A stretch of 64,000 bases of DNA from Ulota crispa. Taxonomy: Eukaryota > Streptophyta > Bryopsida > Orthotrichales > Orthotrichaceae. The stretch is taken from the NCBI GenBank assembly GCA_963920765.1, contig OY987242.1, positions 40,413,264 to 40,477,263 on the forward strand. Direction: 5' to 3'. How positions within the stretch are numbered: the stretch's first letter is position 1; every line of letters starts with the position of its first letter. This document shows positions 20,802-33,837 of this stretch, in pieces. The notes beneath the pieces were generated by a model. That model saw nothing but the letters and a program-made list of their open reading frames with translations. It ran no database searches and was not told where the DNA came from. The position numbers were made by a program, and so were the translations under genes.

Positions 20802-21536
20802 GTTGCTTGCACGAGCAGCTCCACCATCTTGATGACTTTGGCTTGAAGAAGCCTTTGGAAAGATGTTGGCATTTCGTTTTGCCATTCTGTTCAGATATTG
20901 TCGAAAATTCAGCTGCCAGATGCCAAGTTTAGGATTCACCAACTGTGGCGATAATGAACATATTGGTGGCATTGGCATCGCAGCCACTGTGAATTACAAC
21001 AAACGTATTGTCTCTCCGGTTCTACTTCATGTGATACCTGATTCTCCATGAAGTTCTGTAAAACCTCTTTGCACTTGACTTCGACCCATCCTCAAGTTTC
21101 TTCACTTCGATGAGACTTGCATGCGGTGTTGTAGGACCGTACAAGTATAGCAGCATTTTTTTGTTGCAATATTTCAAGTGACTGACTTGTGAGATATTTT
21201 GAGACTAGGTTCTAGATGGTGTTAATGCAGAAGTAGGGTGTTGAGCTGCTACATGTTTCCCCTGAAAGGTCCATTAGGATATTCTAAGTTGCAAAAAAAT
21301 AGTTGACATATAATTAGAAGAATGGTTTAGTGTTCTCTCTCAAACAAAAGCTTTGAACTACAGTGTGTAGATCATACCCGTAGAGTTGGGTTTATTCTTG
21401 TAAAATAACTTAATAGACCAACTTCAAATTTGCTGATAAGTATTGTAAATACAAGAACTTTTTCTAAAAGTTTGAAATGTAAAATAGTTGCAGCTCTAAA
21501 CTGCAGTTCCTATCACTTAGTGTGAAATTTTGAGCA
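20802..21536. other. 3' region of the transporter gene and A+T-rich DNA
   Basis: The first ~250 bp are probably the transporter's 3' UTR. Beyond about 21.1 kb the sequence turns A+T-rich and remains so to 26.2 kb. No gene or named repeat seen. Confidence 0.5.
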
Positions 21537-21851
21537 AGGTAGGAACACCCATAAGCATTAGTGTCCCCATAACTGTCACCTCTAAAATCTTGGAAAACTT
21601 GTGCAAGTAAATAGATGTGGTACAAGAATGTACCAAACATGTGAACATGAAACCTTAATGTTGGTTATGGGTGCAATGGTAGTTTGCTTTTTAAAAATTC
21701 ACAACTTATTCTCACAATATCCAAATAATACATTTGAAAATACAAACTCATTATTTTTTTGTTCCTAATAAGATCTTATAATTTACTAAATGTTTATTAA
21801 TAGTCATCATGTTCAAAACCCTTAAACCAACACTTATGAGTGTTCCTACCT
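21537..21851. mobile_element. TA-target MITE, copy b (315 bp)
   Basis: The ends AGGTAGGAACACCCATAAGC and its near-inverse (CTTATGAGTGTTCCTACCT) bound 315 bp, with TA after the right end and a decayed CA before the left. It matches copy c at 34864-35178 in inverted orientation, and that copy is also 315 bp. No coding sequence. Confidence 0.8.
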
Positions 21852-24635
21852 TACTTCTGTAAATGGTGCCCACCCCTCTCCACTGTCCAACAATCTTTCT
21901 TTATACTAATTACTTATTAATTTGGAAAAGATCATTATTTAAGTGGATTGAGTAAATTGATGTGCTGATGAATTTCACCCCATTTCGAACTAACCTCCTT
22001 TTGAGTGGCAGTTGAGGATTTCTCTTCCACTAGTTGAAACTAACCCAAAGCTCTACTCAGGCTATGGACTAAGCAAACAGAACATACAAACAAGTAAATC
22101 ATTGCTTGGCATAATATTGTTAATCCTTTAGAGTGCTATAATCCAATATGTGGTCAATAAATTATTTCAAATGCTTATTGTAGGAGTTGTGTCGTATGGA
22201 TGAAGTACATCCAAGCATGTTTGGAAGTACATCCAAGTACACTTGGCAAGCATTTATAGTTTGTTTTTCAACAATGTGACTAGTTTGATCATTGGGTGTT
22301 TCACGATTTTTCTGTAATGCTTGGATCAATTCGTGTATAGATGAAAGAAGACAAAAAAACTTGCAAAAAAGATCTAGTCTATGGAATATTATTCAGCCAT
22401 AATTTGTTTTGCCTCAAAAGGTCCAAAATTTACATGCTACCTACCCCCTTGCATTCTTAGGGGTTAAGCAAGTGGAGGCATTTTACATATAAATTATTAA
22501 GATGCACTACAGATTTTACAATTGTTAGATCCTTAAATATAAGCAAACAAAACACTAACAAAAGTCACTTAGTTCAATTGTATTTTTTGCTAAAGACCTC
22601 CCTAACAATGATTAATAATGTCTTGGAGAAGTTGAATCCACAATCAATGGGATTTCTCATATTTGTTTTGAGAAATTCCTTATGGGTATAAGCTTGTTGC
22701 ATCAACTTCATATTAATGTCACAAGAAGTAATGATCTCTTTTTGGGTACATGTACTTTTTTTTCATTTTTTGAGTTTGCAATACTAGTTGAAGATTTGTT
22801 GTGAGAGCAAACAATAAAATACTTTAAAAAGGATAATCATATTTGTAAGATTAAGTGTGAAGTAGCATCTTTGTAGATTGTTCTTAGAAGAAACATTCCA
22901 TTGATTATTAGAATTAAAGTTTTAAAATTTTATAAAAATACCCCAAAATATATCTTTAAGGTTATGGATAAATTATGTTCTTTTTACTTTAAGAGCACAA
23001 TGACATGTAGTATTGAATAAGCAAAAAATGAATGCATGTATTTATGAATTTTCTTGTTATGTTAGTACCAATGATTCTTTCATTGGAATAGGTTCCAAAG
23101 TCTATATAATTACAAAATAATTAAGGAGCAACTAATCATACATATATTTTGAAGCCTATGCACATGCAACACGTTGGTCATTTAGCATGAAATCACTTTA
23201 AATCAAGGTTATGAACAAGGAAAAGAGGATTTTTAAGCCTACGATGGACATGTTTACAAAATATCAATGGCTTGGGGGTTTGCTATAAGCCACTATGATT
23301 TTATTGGCAAACCTAGTTTTCATTTGATTGCACCAGAATTTCAGATATTTTATTTTTTATATTTTATTGGAATCCATTGGATAAAACTAGTCTAGAGGAG
23401 ATAATATTGTTTGTAAGGTTTTTTTATACTTATTTTCTAAACACTCTTGTTGAAATTGGTAATCCCAATCATATTTACACCTTGAATCGAATTATATGAT
23501 ATGATGACGGAATTATCAAAAGAATTATGAAACACAACTTAGTAAATGTATTTCTATGTGTGCGACTAACATGACACTATTTAGATTGCAAAAGTCTCTC
23601 TACTCATTTCTTATAAGTTTAATCTGTACATTTGTGTAGCTAATACGTACATAATATATAGTTGTGTGATTGGTTACACCATGAACCCTTGAGTGCCGAG
23701 GCCGTTTTCACAAAAATCAGGGTTTTTGGAAACCAACCACTTTGATGCATTGTATCTCGGTCAATTGGATGATCCACAAAAAGTGACCATTGAAAGTAGT
23801 GAAGTACCTACTTAGAAAATGGTTTGCAAATTTTGGGAACAACTCACCGCGAGAGATGGGAGATTATAACATTTGATCAAAGAACATGTGATGACAAAAC
23901 CTCATTTTTTGGTAGGTAGTTGCTATTTGATGATTTTTACAAATTCTATAAGCCCTGGATTCATCTCAAATTTTATGAGTAGCAAGATTAGATGTGAACG
24001 CACACACTTGTAAATTATTGAAGATTGCACTTCTTTTTATGTCAAGTTTTAGGGCTTCAAATGGCTATTGCACGAAAAAAAATGACCGGCAGAGTTGGTG
24101 ACAATTGCCATAACAAGGGTCTAGAACATACTTGAACCCTTGTCGACAACTTTCCCGCTACCACAAAGCTTACACAAGGAAGCTTGCAAGGGATATTGAC
24201 CGGTTGTAGCCTGTAAAACGCTGCTTGCCAGCACGCCCCGTATGGTGGCACCACTCCCCATATCTCGCCCCATATGATGTTTTCACCCAATCAAATCTCT
24301 TGTAGCACTTGTACAACATTTGGCTTTCCTTGCCATTACTCCATTGGCATGTACAACTTGAATGCCTTCATAATTGTAGTGCAAAGTAAGACCAAAAAAT
24401 TAGATCTAGTCCCTCAAAACAAGGATTGAAAATACTAGGAGGCAGTATATGGGGCATTGGGGCGCTCAAGGATTAAGGTTATTGAGCATTCAATATATGA
24501 ACAAGTGTGCTTAGTTTCATTAACAATTCCACCAAATCTGACTTGCCAATTTTTAGTCAAAATGAATAACATTATCTTTACATGACATCCCCAAGAAGAA
24601 CCAATTTTGCAAACCTTATAGGAGTACATTTACTG
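21852..24635. other. A+T-rich gene-free stretch
   Basis: No gene is supported. A single TTAA-flanked CCCCTAAG end (TTAA at 22464-22467, inverted) marks a decayed member of the TTAA family. The rest is A+T-rich sequence without open frames of note. Confidence 0.4.
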
Positions 24636-24837
24636 GAATTGGTAAATCCACCTCATTACACCATGTTTAGGAGACAATTCCTTAAAGAAAAAAAAGGACA
24701 AATTTTGTACTTATTGGATGACCACTTAAAGATGATGGCAAGCATACTCCAGTATTTTTTTTTATTTTTTTTTGTCCACTCTTCTTTTCCTTCTTTTTTT
24801 TCTTTTGATATTATTTCCATAACTTAGAATACATACA

Positions 24838-25662
24838 GAAATTGCTAAAGCCACACTCAAAATTGCTAATGCCACACCCCAAGGACTGCTTTGAACATGA
24901 AATGTGAAAATGTCATGCTGATTTTCTTGATTTAGATTAAAAGATTTGTTCCACCTCTATCATTCTATGGCTACATTCAAAAAAATTGGAGTTGCTTGAA
25001 TTTGAAACTAGAAATATAGGACTTTTGAATTACTGGGAGAAAATATATATCAAAAATTAGCAATGGTGCAATAAAAGTTGGGAATTGCTATTTAGCCACA
25101 CCCAAAATTGGTAACGCCACACCCTTATGAGCCTATGATTTGAGAATTTAAAGCTATTTTTTTACTTCAAGTGGTCCATCATTCATTCAATCATGGCATT
25201 ACCACCTCCTTGAAAGAAAAAAGAACAAATGCATTTTTTTATTAGATTTTTATTGCACCATTGCTAATTTTTTGATGTATTTTTGCTTCAAGTAATTCAA
25301 AAGTCCTTTATTTTTAGTTTCAAATTCAAGCAACTCCAATTTTTTTGAATGTAACCATAGAATGATAGAGGTGGAGCAAATCTTTTGATCTAAATCAAAA
25401 AAATCAGCATGACATTTCCACATTTCATGTTCAAAGCAGTCCTTGGGGTGTGGCATTAGCAATTTTGGGTGTGACTTTAGCAATTCCCTAAATGTTTAGC
25501 AAAAATTTTGTATTTGTTCTTCTTTCTTTCAAGGAGGTGATGCTACTATGATTGAATGAATGATGGATCACTTGAATAAAAAAAACAATATTAAACTCTC
25601 AAATTACATGCTCACAAGAATGTGGTGTTAGCAAATTTAGATGTGGCTTTAGCAATTTCCTA
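24838..25662 (+). mobile_element. MITE X (doubled-motif family), split by MITE Y
   Basis: The left half (24838-25078) opens with AAATTGCTAAAGCCACAC followed by AATTGCTAATGCCACACC. The right half (25496-25662) ends GTGGCTTTAGCAATTTC. Together they equal the single copy at 35803-36199. The interruption is copy Y in reverse orientation. A+T-rich, non-coding. Confidence 0.7.
25084..25495 (-). mobile_element. MITE Y inserted inside MITE X, inverted
   Basis: It runs from GGGAATTGCTATTTAGCCAC to GACTTTAGCAATTCCC, about 412 bp. Read on the minus strand it matches X and the copy at 35803. Because it lies inverted in X, the left half of X (24838-25078) and the right part of Y (about 25250-25495) form a long hairpin. 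The target duplication is not clear. Confidence 0.7.
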
Positions 25663-25800
25663 TATATAATCCTAGAATAAGAATTTATCATTAAATGATC
25701 ATTCAATATATATGAAATTTGTCCTTTTCTTTACAGAACTCCTAAACATGGTGCAATGTGGTGGATTTACCAAAAAGTGTGGTGGATTTACCAACTCCCA

Positions 25801-27446
25801 TATATTATTACAGAAAAAAAAAATTAGTAAGCTCTTACTAGTTTATCCTCAAATCTCTCCCATCCATTCGATTGTTCCACAATCAGCTGCATTATTTTCT
25901 CCATCTTTTTCATAACTTCACATAAACTCACACAAGATTTTCTTTTCCTACAACCATGGCCTTCCAACTAGCTCAAGATGTGCAAAGTTGCACACAAATC
26001 ACACCAAAAGACCCCTTTGGAAGAAAACGGCCACTTTACTTGCATGTAATAGTGGCTTCTGGATTCAGCATCATCAGAATACCCAAAATTCTCAAAGCAA
26101 ATCTGGGATTCAGTATTTACACAAGTTGTCAAAACACTGGAGGACCCAGTTGAAGTGTTTTCAAAGCTACAAATGCTTGTTCTCCGCAACATAAACAACA
26201 AATTAGCTGGATTGAATGGAAACTCTCTCTCTCTCAGCTCTGGGAACACTGCTCTCGTCCACCAGCTGCACCTGTGAACTCACGCTCTCCTAGTCACGTC
26301 AAGGTTATGGTAGATCCCAGTTGTGGCATAGCCAACAACAGACTCTTCAGTATATTATTATTCTTCTCTTCCTAAATCCCGGTAGCCACTTTGGCCTCTG
26401 GCTTTTGTTAGTTTACCCACACGCACGCAAGCAATCCTGCGTGAAAATTAGACTCTTTTCCCTCAAGAATCTTAGCGAATCTGAGCTCAAGATTCATAAA
26501 ACTGGGAGCCATAGTTGGCGATCACTCGTTGCAAGGAGCTATGCAGGTCATGGTTGAGGAGCTCCCCATCCTGTGATGCCTGCACCCCACGAATTACCCC
26601 CCACGAGATTTAGCAAAAAAAAACCAAGGTAAGAAGGAAAAAAATTTCTAGTTTTGAATCGGAAGCTGGAGCATTCAGTGGCAGTGAAGGAATCTTTCTA
26701 AGAGGACATGTACTTTGATCGAAGTAACTTGCGTTACAACATTTCGGTACCTTCGGCATCATCACCTCCGAGCACTTGAATCGATATCAGCACAAACTAG
26801 CAGGACGCTTGGGGTTCATTATTTCAGAAAGTAATTAAAAAAAGCCGGGGTCAAGAGTAAATTTGATGTGAATGATGTGTTAACTCCCCTCGCAGTACCA
26901 CTCGACGTCTCAATGGCTGGTACTCAGGTGCTGCTGTACAGACTTGTTACGGCCATGCATGATGTTTCAAGTGCCGGTACTAAAGATCCCACACGGACTG
27001 ATCCAAATCATCTCATTAGCAATCTGATCCGTTGCCTGGTTATTCATAATTTATCTGGACGGTGTATGACGGTGTGACAGTGCACTCAAACCGCCTCTTT
27101 ATTAAAAGTTTAAAACCTATTGCATACCTACAATTTCAACTTTAAGTAAACTGCCAAATATTCAAGCTATTGTCAGTTTTCTGGGCTTTCGTTTGGAACA
27201 GCATATCTATGCTTAGCACTTGAATATCAACAGTTTAGCGCTGTACTACACGCTGATTCAAAGAATTTGACCGGGAGTTTGCCGTACTGTTGTCAACTGA
27301 TTGTAGCACACTGTCACACATTCTGACTAGTATGGAATAGCAAAATAAAGAGGGGATTTTGCTGAGTGGTATTTGAGTATATGTAAGCCAAGGCATACTT
27401 CGATGTGCGCTAGATAGATTTTCCAATATGGAAATTTAAACAAGAT
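25801..27446. other. Gene-free stretch downstream of the bHLH gene
   Basis: Composition rises from A+T-rich to mixed at about 26.2 kb. A last exon of the bHLH gene could lie here if the donor at 27494 is used, but I could not find one with conviction. No element ends recognised. Confidence 0.4.
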
Positions 27447-29156
27447 TTAATGGGAGAAGAGATTTGTTGACATGGTGGAGTGAATTAAACGTACCTGGCA
27501 ATGCAAGCAATGGAAAACGGAGGCGGTGCTGGTGGAGATGGTGGCGTTGATGATGTCGAGCTCGTGCTTGTGAATGGTGACCAGAAGCTCCTGGAAGAGG
27601 CCGCTGCGGCCGCGCGGGCTGCTGGTGGTGATGAACACGTTGCGCCCGCACACGTGAATGCCCACATTGGTGCCCAGGAACGACTGCAGGCACGACTCCT
27701 TGCCCGGCGGCGGCAACGCCGTGACGGCCGTCATGGACGTGGGGTCGCTGGAATGGTCCACCAGCGTCAGGCCATTGGACAGCAGCACCTTCGGCAGGGC
27801 GGTGCTGCTGTGGAATCCGCTGCTTCTCGTGGCCATCATCACTTGCTGCTTCGTCGTCATCACCTCCAGCTTCACTTGCAGCGACTGGATGTACTTGATG
27901 ATCTCCCCCACCACTGTCGACTTGTCGGTCTGAAACAGAGTCACGTTCATCGTCACAACGAGCTCTCGCAACCATAGTTCTGAAGAGCGGGACATTCTCG
28001 CTTCCTAGATGAGCTTTATTTCGAGACATCTTTCATGTGCTTCTTAATTACTTTCGAGAGGTTACAGTCTAAGAAAACGGGATGTTGAAAGAGGAGACGA
28101 CAAAGCAAAACTAGTTGGGAAAAACGGGGTCATCGAATCTAGATTATGCAACCCTTGCAATTACTGCACCTAAACTGAATACAAAACGAATTTAGCCAAA
28201 TTTTATGAACACGAGCAACATATATGTCGGTACCAACCAGACTGCATTGGTGATATTTGCAAACGTTGATGGGATCGTGTTACATGCAACCGCTCAAAGA
28301 GATGGTAATATGTGCACGGAAGAAGAGAGGATTGACTGACCTTATCGACGGGGTGAGGAAGGAGTGATCGCAAAGTGTTAAAGAGGTAATTCATGCCCTT
28401 GCGACGCTCCCTCTCGGACCAGATGTGATTCTCTCGTTGCGAAACCACGCGCAACTTTACTTCACCGGGCTTGCAAGCGCGCCCCTTCTTCGACGTCTTC
28501 TGAACTGGTAACGTGCTCTTCGCACTGCTATGCCTCATCTCCGAAGGGCTCACAGGCGCGCTCACAGATTTCCCGGAGCCACGACCTCCCTTGGCGCCTT
28601 TCGCCTTGGTACCCTGCGTCTTGCCCAACGCGCCCGTCGAGGACGACGGGCGTGGGGCGGCAGCTTTGCGCCTCGGCGGCACCACCACTGCTGCCCCCGC
28701 GGGCGCGTTGAGGTCGACTTCGGCACTGGCGACCGTGACGGGGTTGGGCACTCCGTTCACGGTGGGCTTCACGTCGTCAGGGCCCTGCAGTGTCGTCACA
28801 ATGTCGGCCGGCACGGCGCGCGCGCAATTCATGGATGGCGACCATAAGTCGACGCTGGACCCCACGTCGTCGGCGCTTCCCACCGGAAGCTCTGAAGGTT
28901 GCTGGAAATTGTAAAACTCGGGTGGAGATCCGTTGCCCGTCGTCGTCGTCATCGTCGTCGTCGTCGCCTCAAATCCCGTACCAGGAAACCAACTCTCCGT
29001 GTCCTGGAAACTAAGAGGGGTACAGCTAGATGGGTAAGAGAGATCTACAGCTGGCTCGTATCGACAGTGCGCTTGCGGCGTGCACGGCATCGCGTACGAA
29101 AATTGCGAGTGCATCTGCACGCTCCCTAACTCCCCATGGCGATACTGAGACGGCAT
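27447..29156 (-). CDS. bHLH transcription factor, bHLH95/ZHOUPI-like
   Basis: Two sure exons on the minus strand, 29156-28341 and 27929-27447, join in phase 0 and give 432 aa. The first ~240 residues are low-complexity (a Thr run, then Pro/Ser/Ala-rich and Lys/Gly-rich stretches). The bHLH domain follows: basic region and helix 1 in ENHIWSERERRKGMNYLFNT (from about 242), loop LLPHPVDK, then helix 2 TDKSTVVGEIIKYIQSLQ after the intron. The C-terminal ACT-like fold (GIHVCGRNVFITTSSPRGRS, then ATISTSTASVFHCLHCQ) matches the bHLH95/ZHOUPI clade, known in seed plants for endosperm breakdown and embryo cuticle. A strong donor (CCAG|GTACGT, 27494) may add a short last exon. An acceptor at 29208 opening on an in-frame CFEILQDK suggests an upstream first exon, so the true N-terminus may lie beyond 29156. 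Confidence 0.82.
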
Positions 29157-32100
29157 GATGGGCACAAAAGCAATTCCACTACCTTTGTCCTGCAGAATCT
29201 CAAAGCACTGAGGAAACACAACATAACATGAACCAGTATCCCCGCCTCACGACGTTGACGTCATAAACTGCTCCTACGCCGATCATCACCACTCGGGTAA
29301 CCGCAAATTAAATAGCAGACACCAAACTGCATACGTCAAGCGGGTCCGTCCTCACTCAATAATCAGAGAGCTGAAGCCTGCAAAGGCAAACTGGGCTGTA
29401 ACGTCAGCCGATGGAATCATTCGAGAGTGGAGGTGAGGGTGCACTATATAGACGAGAAGGAAGCGGCTCCGGCGGCGAAGAAGGGAGGCCCACCGAGTGC
29501 CGGGATCGACGCGGGTGATGTGGAAGCCAAGAAACGGGGGCGTTGTCAAAACGGGGGAGGGAGCTCGCGCTGCACCTCATCAGCTGCGCTGCTGAGGTCA
29601 GAGTGGCGTCGGCAAGGGCGGGAGCGGGGAATCGTCGCCGTATCGAGGGCGATGTGCGTTGGAGCTGATCGTCCAAGTCAGGCTCCAGTCAGGGCCGGGC
29701 GCCAGGCGCGCGAATCAGCAAGCAAACCTGCTGCGTCCCGACCGTCTCCGTGGATTCGGGCCTGCCTGGAGTTACTTACACTTTGCCCCCCCCTCCCCAC
29801 CACATCATTCAACTCACTGCCTGTTGTACCACCACCCCTTTCCCCTCCTTTGTACTCCAGTACTTCCCCTTCTACCCTTTTACATTCCAGGACCCAGGGT
29901 AGAGAATCCCTCAAGAATATATAAGTCCTGAGCTCGTAAAGAATGAGAATGTACCTTTGGTTTTCCAAACTCTTCCCCCATGAAGTTGCAATTTGTTATC
30001 GACACGTGAGACGAACTGCCATTCTCACTGTACCCCAATGAAACCCCCACTTCTCCTTTTGCCTCAGTGCAATGATTCGTTAAAGGAACAAAATATTTGA
30101 AAAATGATTTTTGATTTTCCTTTATTTTCGAAGCTTTTGCGTAAATGAAAGGAGCGATGAATGAATGGCTACGTGAGAGGAATTTCAGAGGCTGAGGTGG
30201 GATGGCTTCCGCTTTACCCCACCCGAAGAAAGGCGGCTGATGATAGCGTTTCCACTGTAGTGCAGATCGAGCACCCGAGGCCGAGGCTTCTCCTTCGCTT
30301 TGCACTCATCCCCCCCGCTCCTTATTCTTCGTTTTGCTGATTGGCACCTCGTCATCAGGGATCCCAACTATGATTCTCATTATTACCTCAAGTGCCTTAT
30401 AACACTGCTAATTCACTGTGGTATTCATTTTTTTTTTGTTGCTGGTCCAAGATAACCAATGGTCAAAATTTTGCTGACCTGTGCTTATATTTTGCGACAT
30501 TTCTTATCATTGGCTGGGTGGGGAGCAGTCAAATTCAATATTCTTTCTGTTAGCAACACAACGTTTTAGAAGGATAACTTTGGGGCACTTTTGTGGCACG
30601 CTCTTCAAAATAAAGTATTGTGAGTAGAGTTCTTGTAGTCTTGTAGGCTTTGCCACGAGCAAAAGAAAACGCCAAAGTCATTTTGTTATTACTGCAGCAG
30701 TCCAGCATTCCTAGAAAATAACGTTTTTACCAGGGCCTAATTTCGACAGTGATTTTGGTGTCATTATAAGTTTTGAAAAACACCCAAAACATTAGCAGCT
30801 AGAGTGAAACTCGATTTCACAGAAAGTGTCATTTAGTATTTCCCATGATTTTTCTTAGAGATCTTAAATACGTTTGATGGTTTTGCAACCCCTCTATCTT
30901 TGTAACCCAGTAACTTTGAACTCATATAATGTCAATAGAGTTTGTAATTTAAAACACTACTCAGCCATGGAGTCCAGGTCTTTTTCAACTTCCTAAAGCT
31001 GACTGCTACTACAAGCTCCCGTCTTTTTGTGCAAGCACATGGTCAAATCTTGAGTTCAGTCCGTTGCCACTGTTGTTCTTCTTTTCTTTTCTTTTCAATT
31101 TTATTAACTTGAAAATATCAGTTCCTCCTTCACATTTGACCCGTTCGTTAATTTTTTCAACTCTTAGTAACTGCAAAATCTTTTGTGCCCAACGTTTTAC
31201 AATGAGGATATCTAGACCTGCTGAATAATATTGTGTACTGTAGGGAAAGAATAAACCGAAATTATTATTTTTTCTATACTAAATAATATAAAACAATCAG
31301 GACTATTGTACAGGATCCCAAATGTGACTAGTTCAGATGCTCAAGTGGTTTCAAAACACTGCCAAACGTGCTGAAATTCATGATTGGACTCCACTTTTTT
31401 TAATCTAAAGTCATTGAAAATATTGATATGCGTATTCGCTATACTTAGGCCTATTTTTTTAAACTGCTACCGAATTGCAGGCTTCTGCGCAAGTAAGGTT
31501 TCTATGGGAGCTTCAAACACCTTATACCATAAGGCACAAGGTGACCCACCTTAAGATGTAGGAGGAGTCAACTAATTGAAAGATCTCCAAATAATGGGGA
31601 TTTTGAAGAGGATTGTGGGCTCGATAAACAACTTGAAGTGGAGAATAAGAAGCATGAAATCTGGGGGAGAATGACATAACTTCGTTATTCTCCTCCTTCC
31701 ACGTGCAAGCCTACTGCTCACATGATATGCCCCTATGGCTTCCATGTCACTCTACTCATACGAGAGATACGGCGGCTCTCACCCTGCTGTTGAATCAAGG
31801 AATTACATCCTCATAGGCGTGCCTCCATATTGTTAACTTGGATAAGGATTCCCAAATCCAAATCCAGTACTTGCATTAGTAGAAACCGCATGGTCCCCAT
31901 ACACCAAGGATCAATCCGCACTTGGTATAATTTGTCACACAAAGAAAAAATACACCGAGTGTGGGTACTAGTATAAACAAGGTCCTATGGTATCCAGATT
32001 GGTGCTCAAATAGGCTTGGGGCATCAAGTTCTAACCTTGTAGCTTGGTGTCCTAAAACCTTATTTTTATTAGTGGAGTCTTAAGGCTAGGTGTGTGTGAA

Positions 32101-32368
32101 CCATGTTTTTACTAGTGTTGAGTTGAGTTATATGTAAATCTAATATTGGTTACAACATGTATCTATAGGCCATGTGACAAAAACATATAAATCCCACTAT
32201 GTCAAGAGAGACAAACATACATCAACTTAAATGAAAACAAAAACTTTAGATAATATTAGAATAATAAAAAACAAGTAGCTACACTACAAGAGGCAATACC
32301 ATTGTATTGTTTAAGTTGAAAACAAAACAATTGGAGTTGAACACCATGTTTATGAAAAGAGTAACATA
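29157..32368. other. Upstream region of the bHLH gene and gene-free DNA
   Basis: Up to about 29.9 kb the sequence is G+C-rich and probably leader and promoter; a G-box CACGTG sits at 30003-30008. Past 30.4 kb it is A+T-rich. No second gene is supported in either strand. Confidence 0.45.
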
Positions 32369-32512
32369 CACTAGAAGAAAAATGTGTCCTAAATGATTGG
32401 TTCATAATAATTGCAAATGTCCTAAACAACTACACAATGACTCAATTACAGTTGTTTAAGACATTTACAATTACTGTGAACTAGTCGTTTAGGACATGAT
32501 TTTCTTCTAATG
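32369..32512. mobile_element. Mini-CACTA hairpin element 1
   Basis: A 144-bp element begins CACTAGAAGAAAAATGTGTC and ends in its near-inverse (GACATGATTTTCTTCTAATG). It is flanked by the exact 3-bp target duplication ATA (32366-32368, 32513-32515), as CACTA/EnSpm elements make. Almost the whole length folds back on itself. Non-coding. Confidence 0.85.
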
Positions 32513-32515
32513 ATA

Positions 32516-33837
32516 TACAAACATCATACAACATATGAAAAGGAAAACACCATAATTGTAGGTCACAATTAGTGTCAAATGTGAAATGCAATACGATTCA
32601 TTAAAATTTAATTAATTAAATGATTACCCACGGATGTCAGTTGAATTTGAGAAACGTTTAGGAAAACAATTGTCACATGCAACGTTTTCACAAACACAAT
32701 GTTGCTGGAGAACGTGATTATGGATCCCTGGAAGCAAAACTTGCATTGCAGCTCTGCTGCAACAGACATGACACGGAGGCTGCAAATCAGAAGACCCAAC
32801 ATAACAGTGGGCAACTGGTCCGCAGACCGTTTTGCGCACATTGTGAGCAAACAATGGGCACATTTGTTCTTGTCCTTGGGTTTGTGCAAAAGGACTCCAT
32901 CAGGTCCTTTATTAGGCGGTTTTAGTGCCACACTGCACTAATAAAATTAATCTGGCTATAAATTTCTATCACTAGTACAGAGGGCACAAAGTCACAAAGT
33001 AATTACAAATTGGGGTACATCCACAAGAATGGCAATTTCCTTTGCTCAAGGTTTGTGGTTGACCTCAAGTTGTATGTTCTTATTGCTAATTGCTCACCTC
33101 TCATTATACAACACAAGTATGCCTTGCATGCGCTTCTTGTTGAGTCTATCTTAATTTGAGGTGGCTTTTCACTCTCCTTTTCTCTATCTTTTTCTCTTCC
33201 TCTTCTTTTTCTAAATTTCAAATTTGGGGTGGCCAACAAACACCCAATGTTTCTCCTTCCCCTAAAGAATTTTCTACTTTTAGAGTAAAAAATGAGTGTG
33301 CCTTTTCCTCTCCCTCCCCCTCTCTAACAAAACTTGTGGTATTAATAGAGAATTGAGTATTGCTTGACAAAAAACACACGCTTTATAGCATAAATGTGAT
33401 ACTTCCATGAACTTACTTGCATCACCACTCACACAAGCAAGCTTTGCATTCCTTAACCCCTAAAGGATGTTCATGTTTTGTATATACTTTTCCTTGTTGT
33501 ATACAGAAGGGGCACTTGGGTAGCACATGAATCTCATTGGAGTTGTAAATTTCAAACTAAATCACAAACATGTTTACTCATGATCAACTTATATTTTTTG
33601 GAGAATTTTTGGCATTTTTCATAAAATCAATTCTTCAAGTACTAAATGGTCCTCGTATGAATACAACCAACACTTTTGGTAGGCAGCATCCTTTTCAATG
33701 CACTTGCCTAGTGTCATAAGTTCCAAAAATCTCTTTGACTGACCAACCAAGTAATAGGACAGCAAGAAAAGTATTACAAGTGTGCCCATATTTGTAATAT
33801 AATTATGTCCCTCATAACATTAGTAGCACTTAACAAG
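32516..33837. other. Gene-free A+T-rich stretch
   Basis: Overlapping frames around 32608-32931 resemble nothing I know and are open on both strands. One TTAA-CCCCTAAAGG end lies at 33453 (a lone or decayed TTAA-family member). Confidence 0.4.

Larger units (their letters stand above)
24636..25800. mobile_element. Outer MITE Z, host of two further MITEs
   Basis: Arms at 24636-24745 and about 25690-25800 are inverted copies sharing 'ggtaaatccacc', 'caccatgtttaggag' and 'aaggacaaattt'. The right end carries the motif TTGGTAAATCCACCACA-like unit twice in tandem. Its outer end (GGGAGTTGGTAAATCCACC) resembles the ends of elements X and Y inside it. It holds no gene; nearly all of its interior is later insertions. 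Confidence 0.6.

Noticed and set aside
22130-22467. A TTAA-family element pairing the TTAA at 22130 with the end at 22464
   Set aside because: The left end (TCCTTTAG) does not match the family end well enough; I keep only the lone right end.
32608-32931. 107-codon minus-strand frame with overlapping frames on both strands
   Set aside because: No recognisable domain and no splice context.
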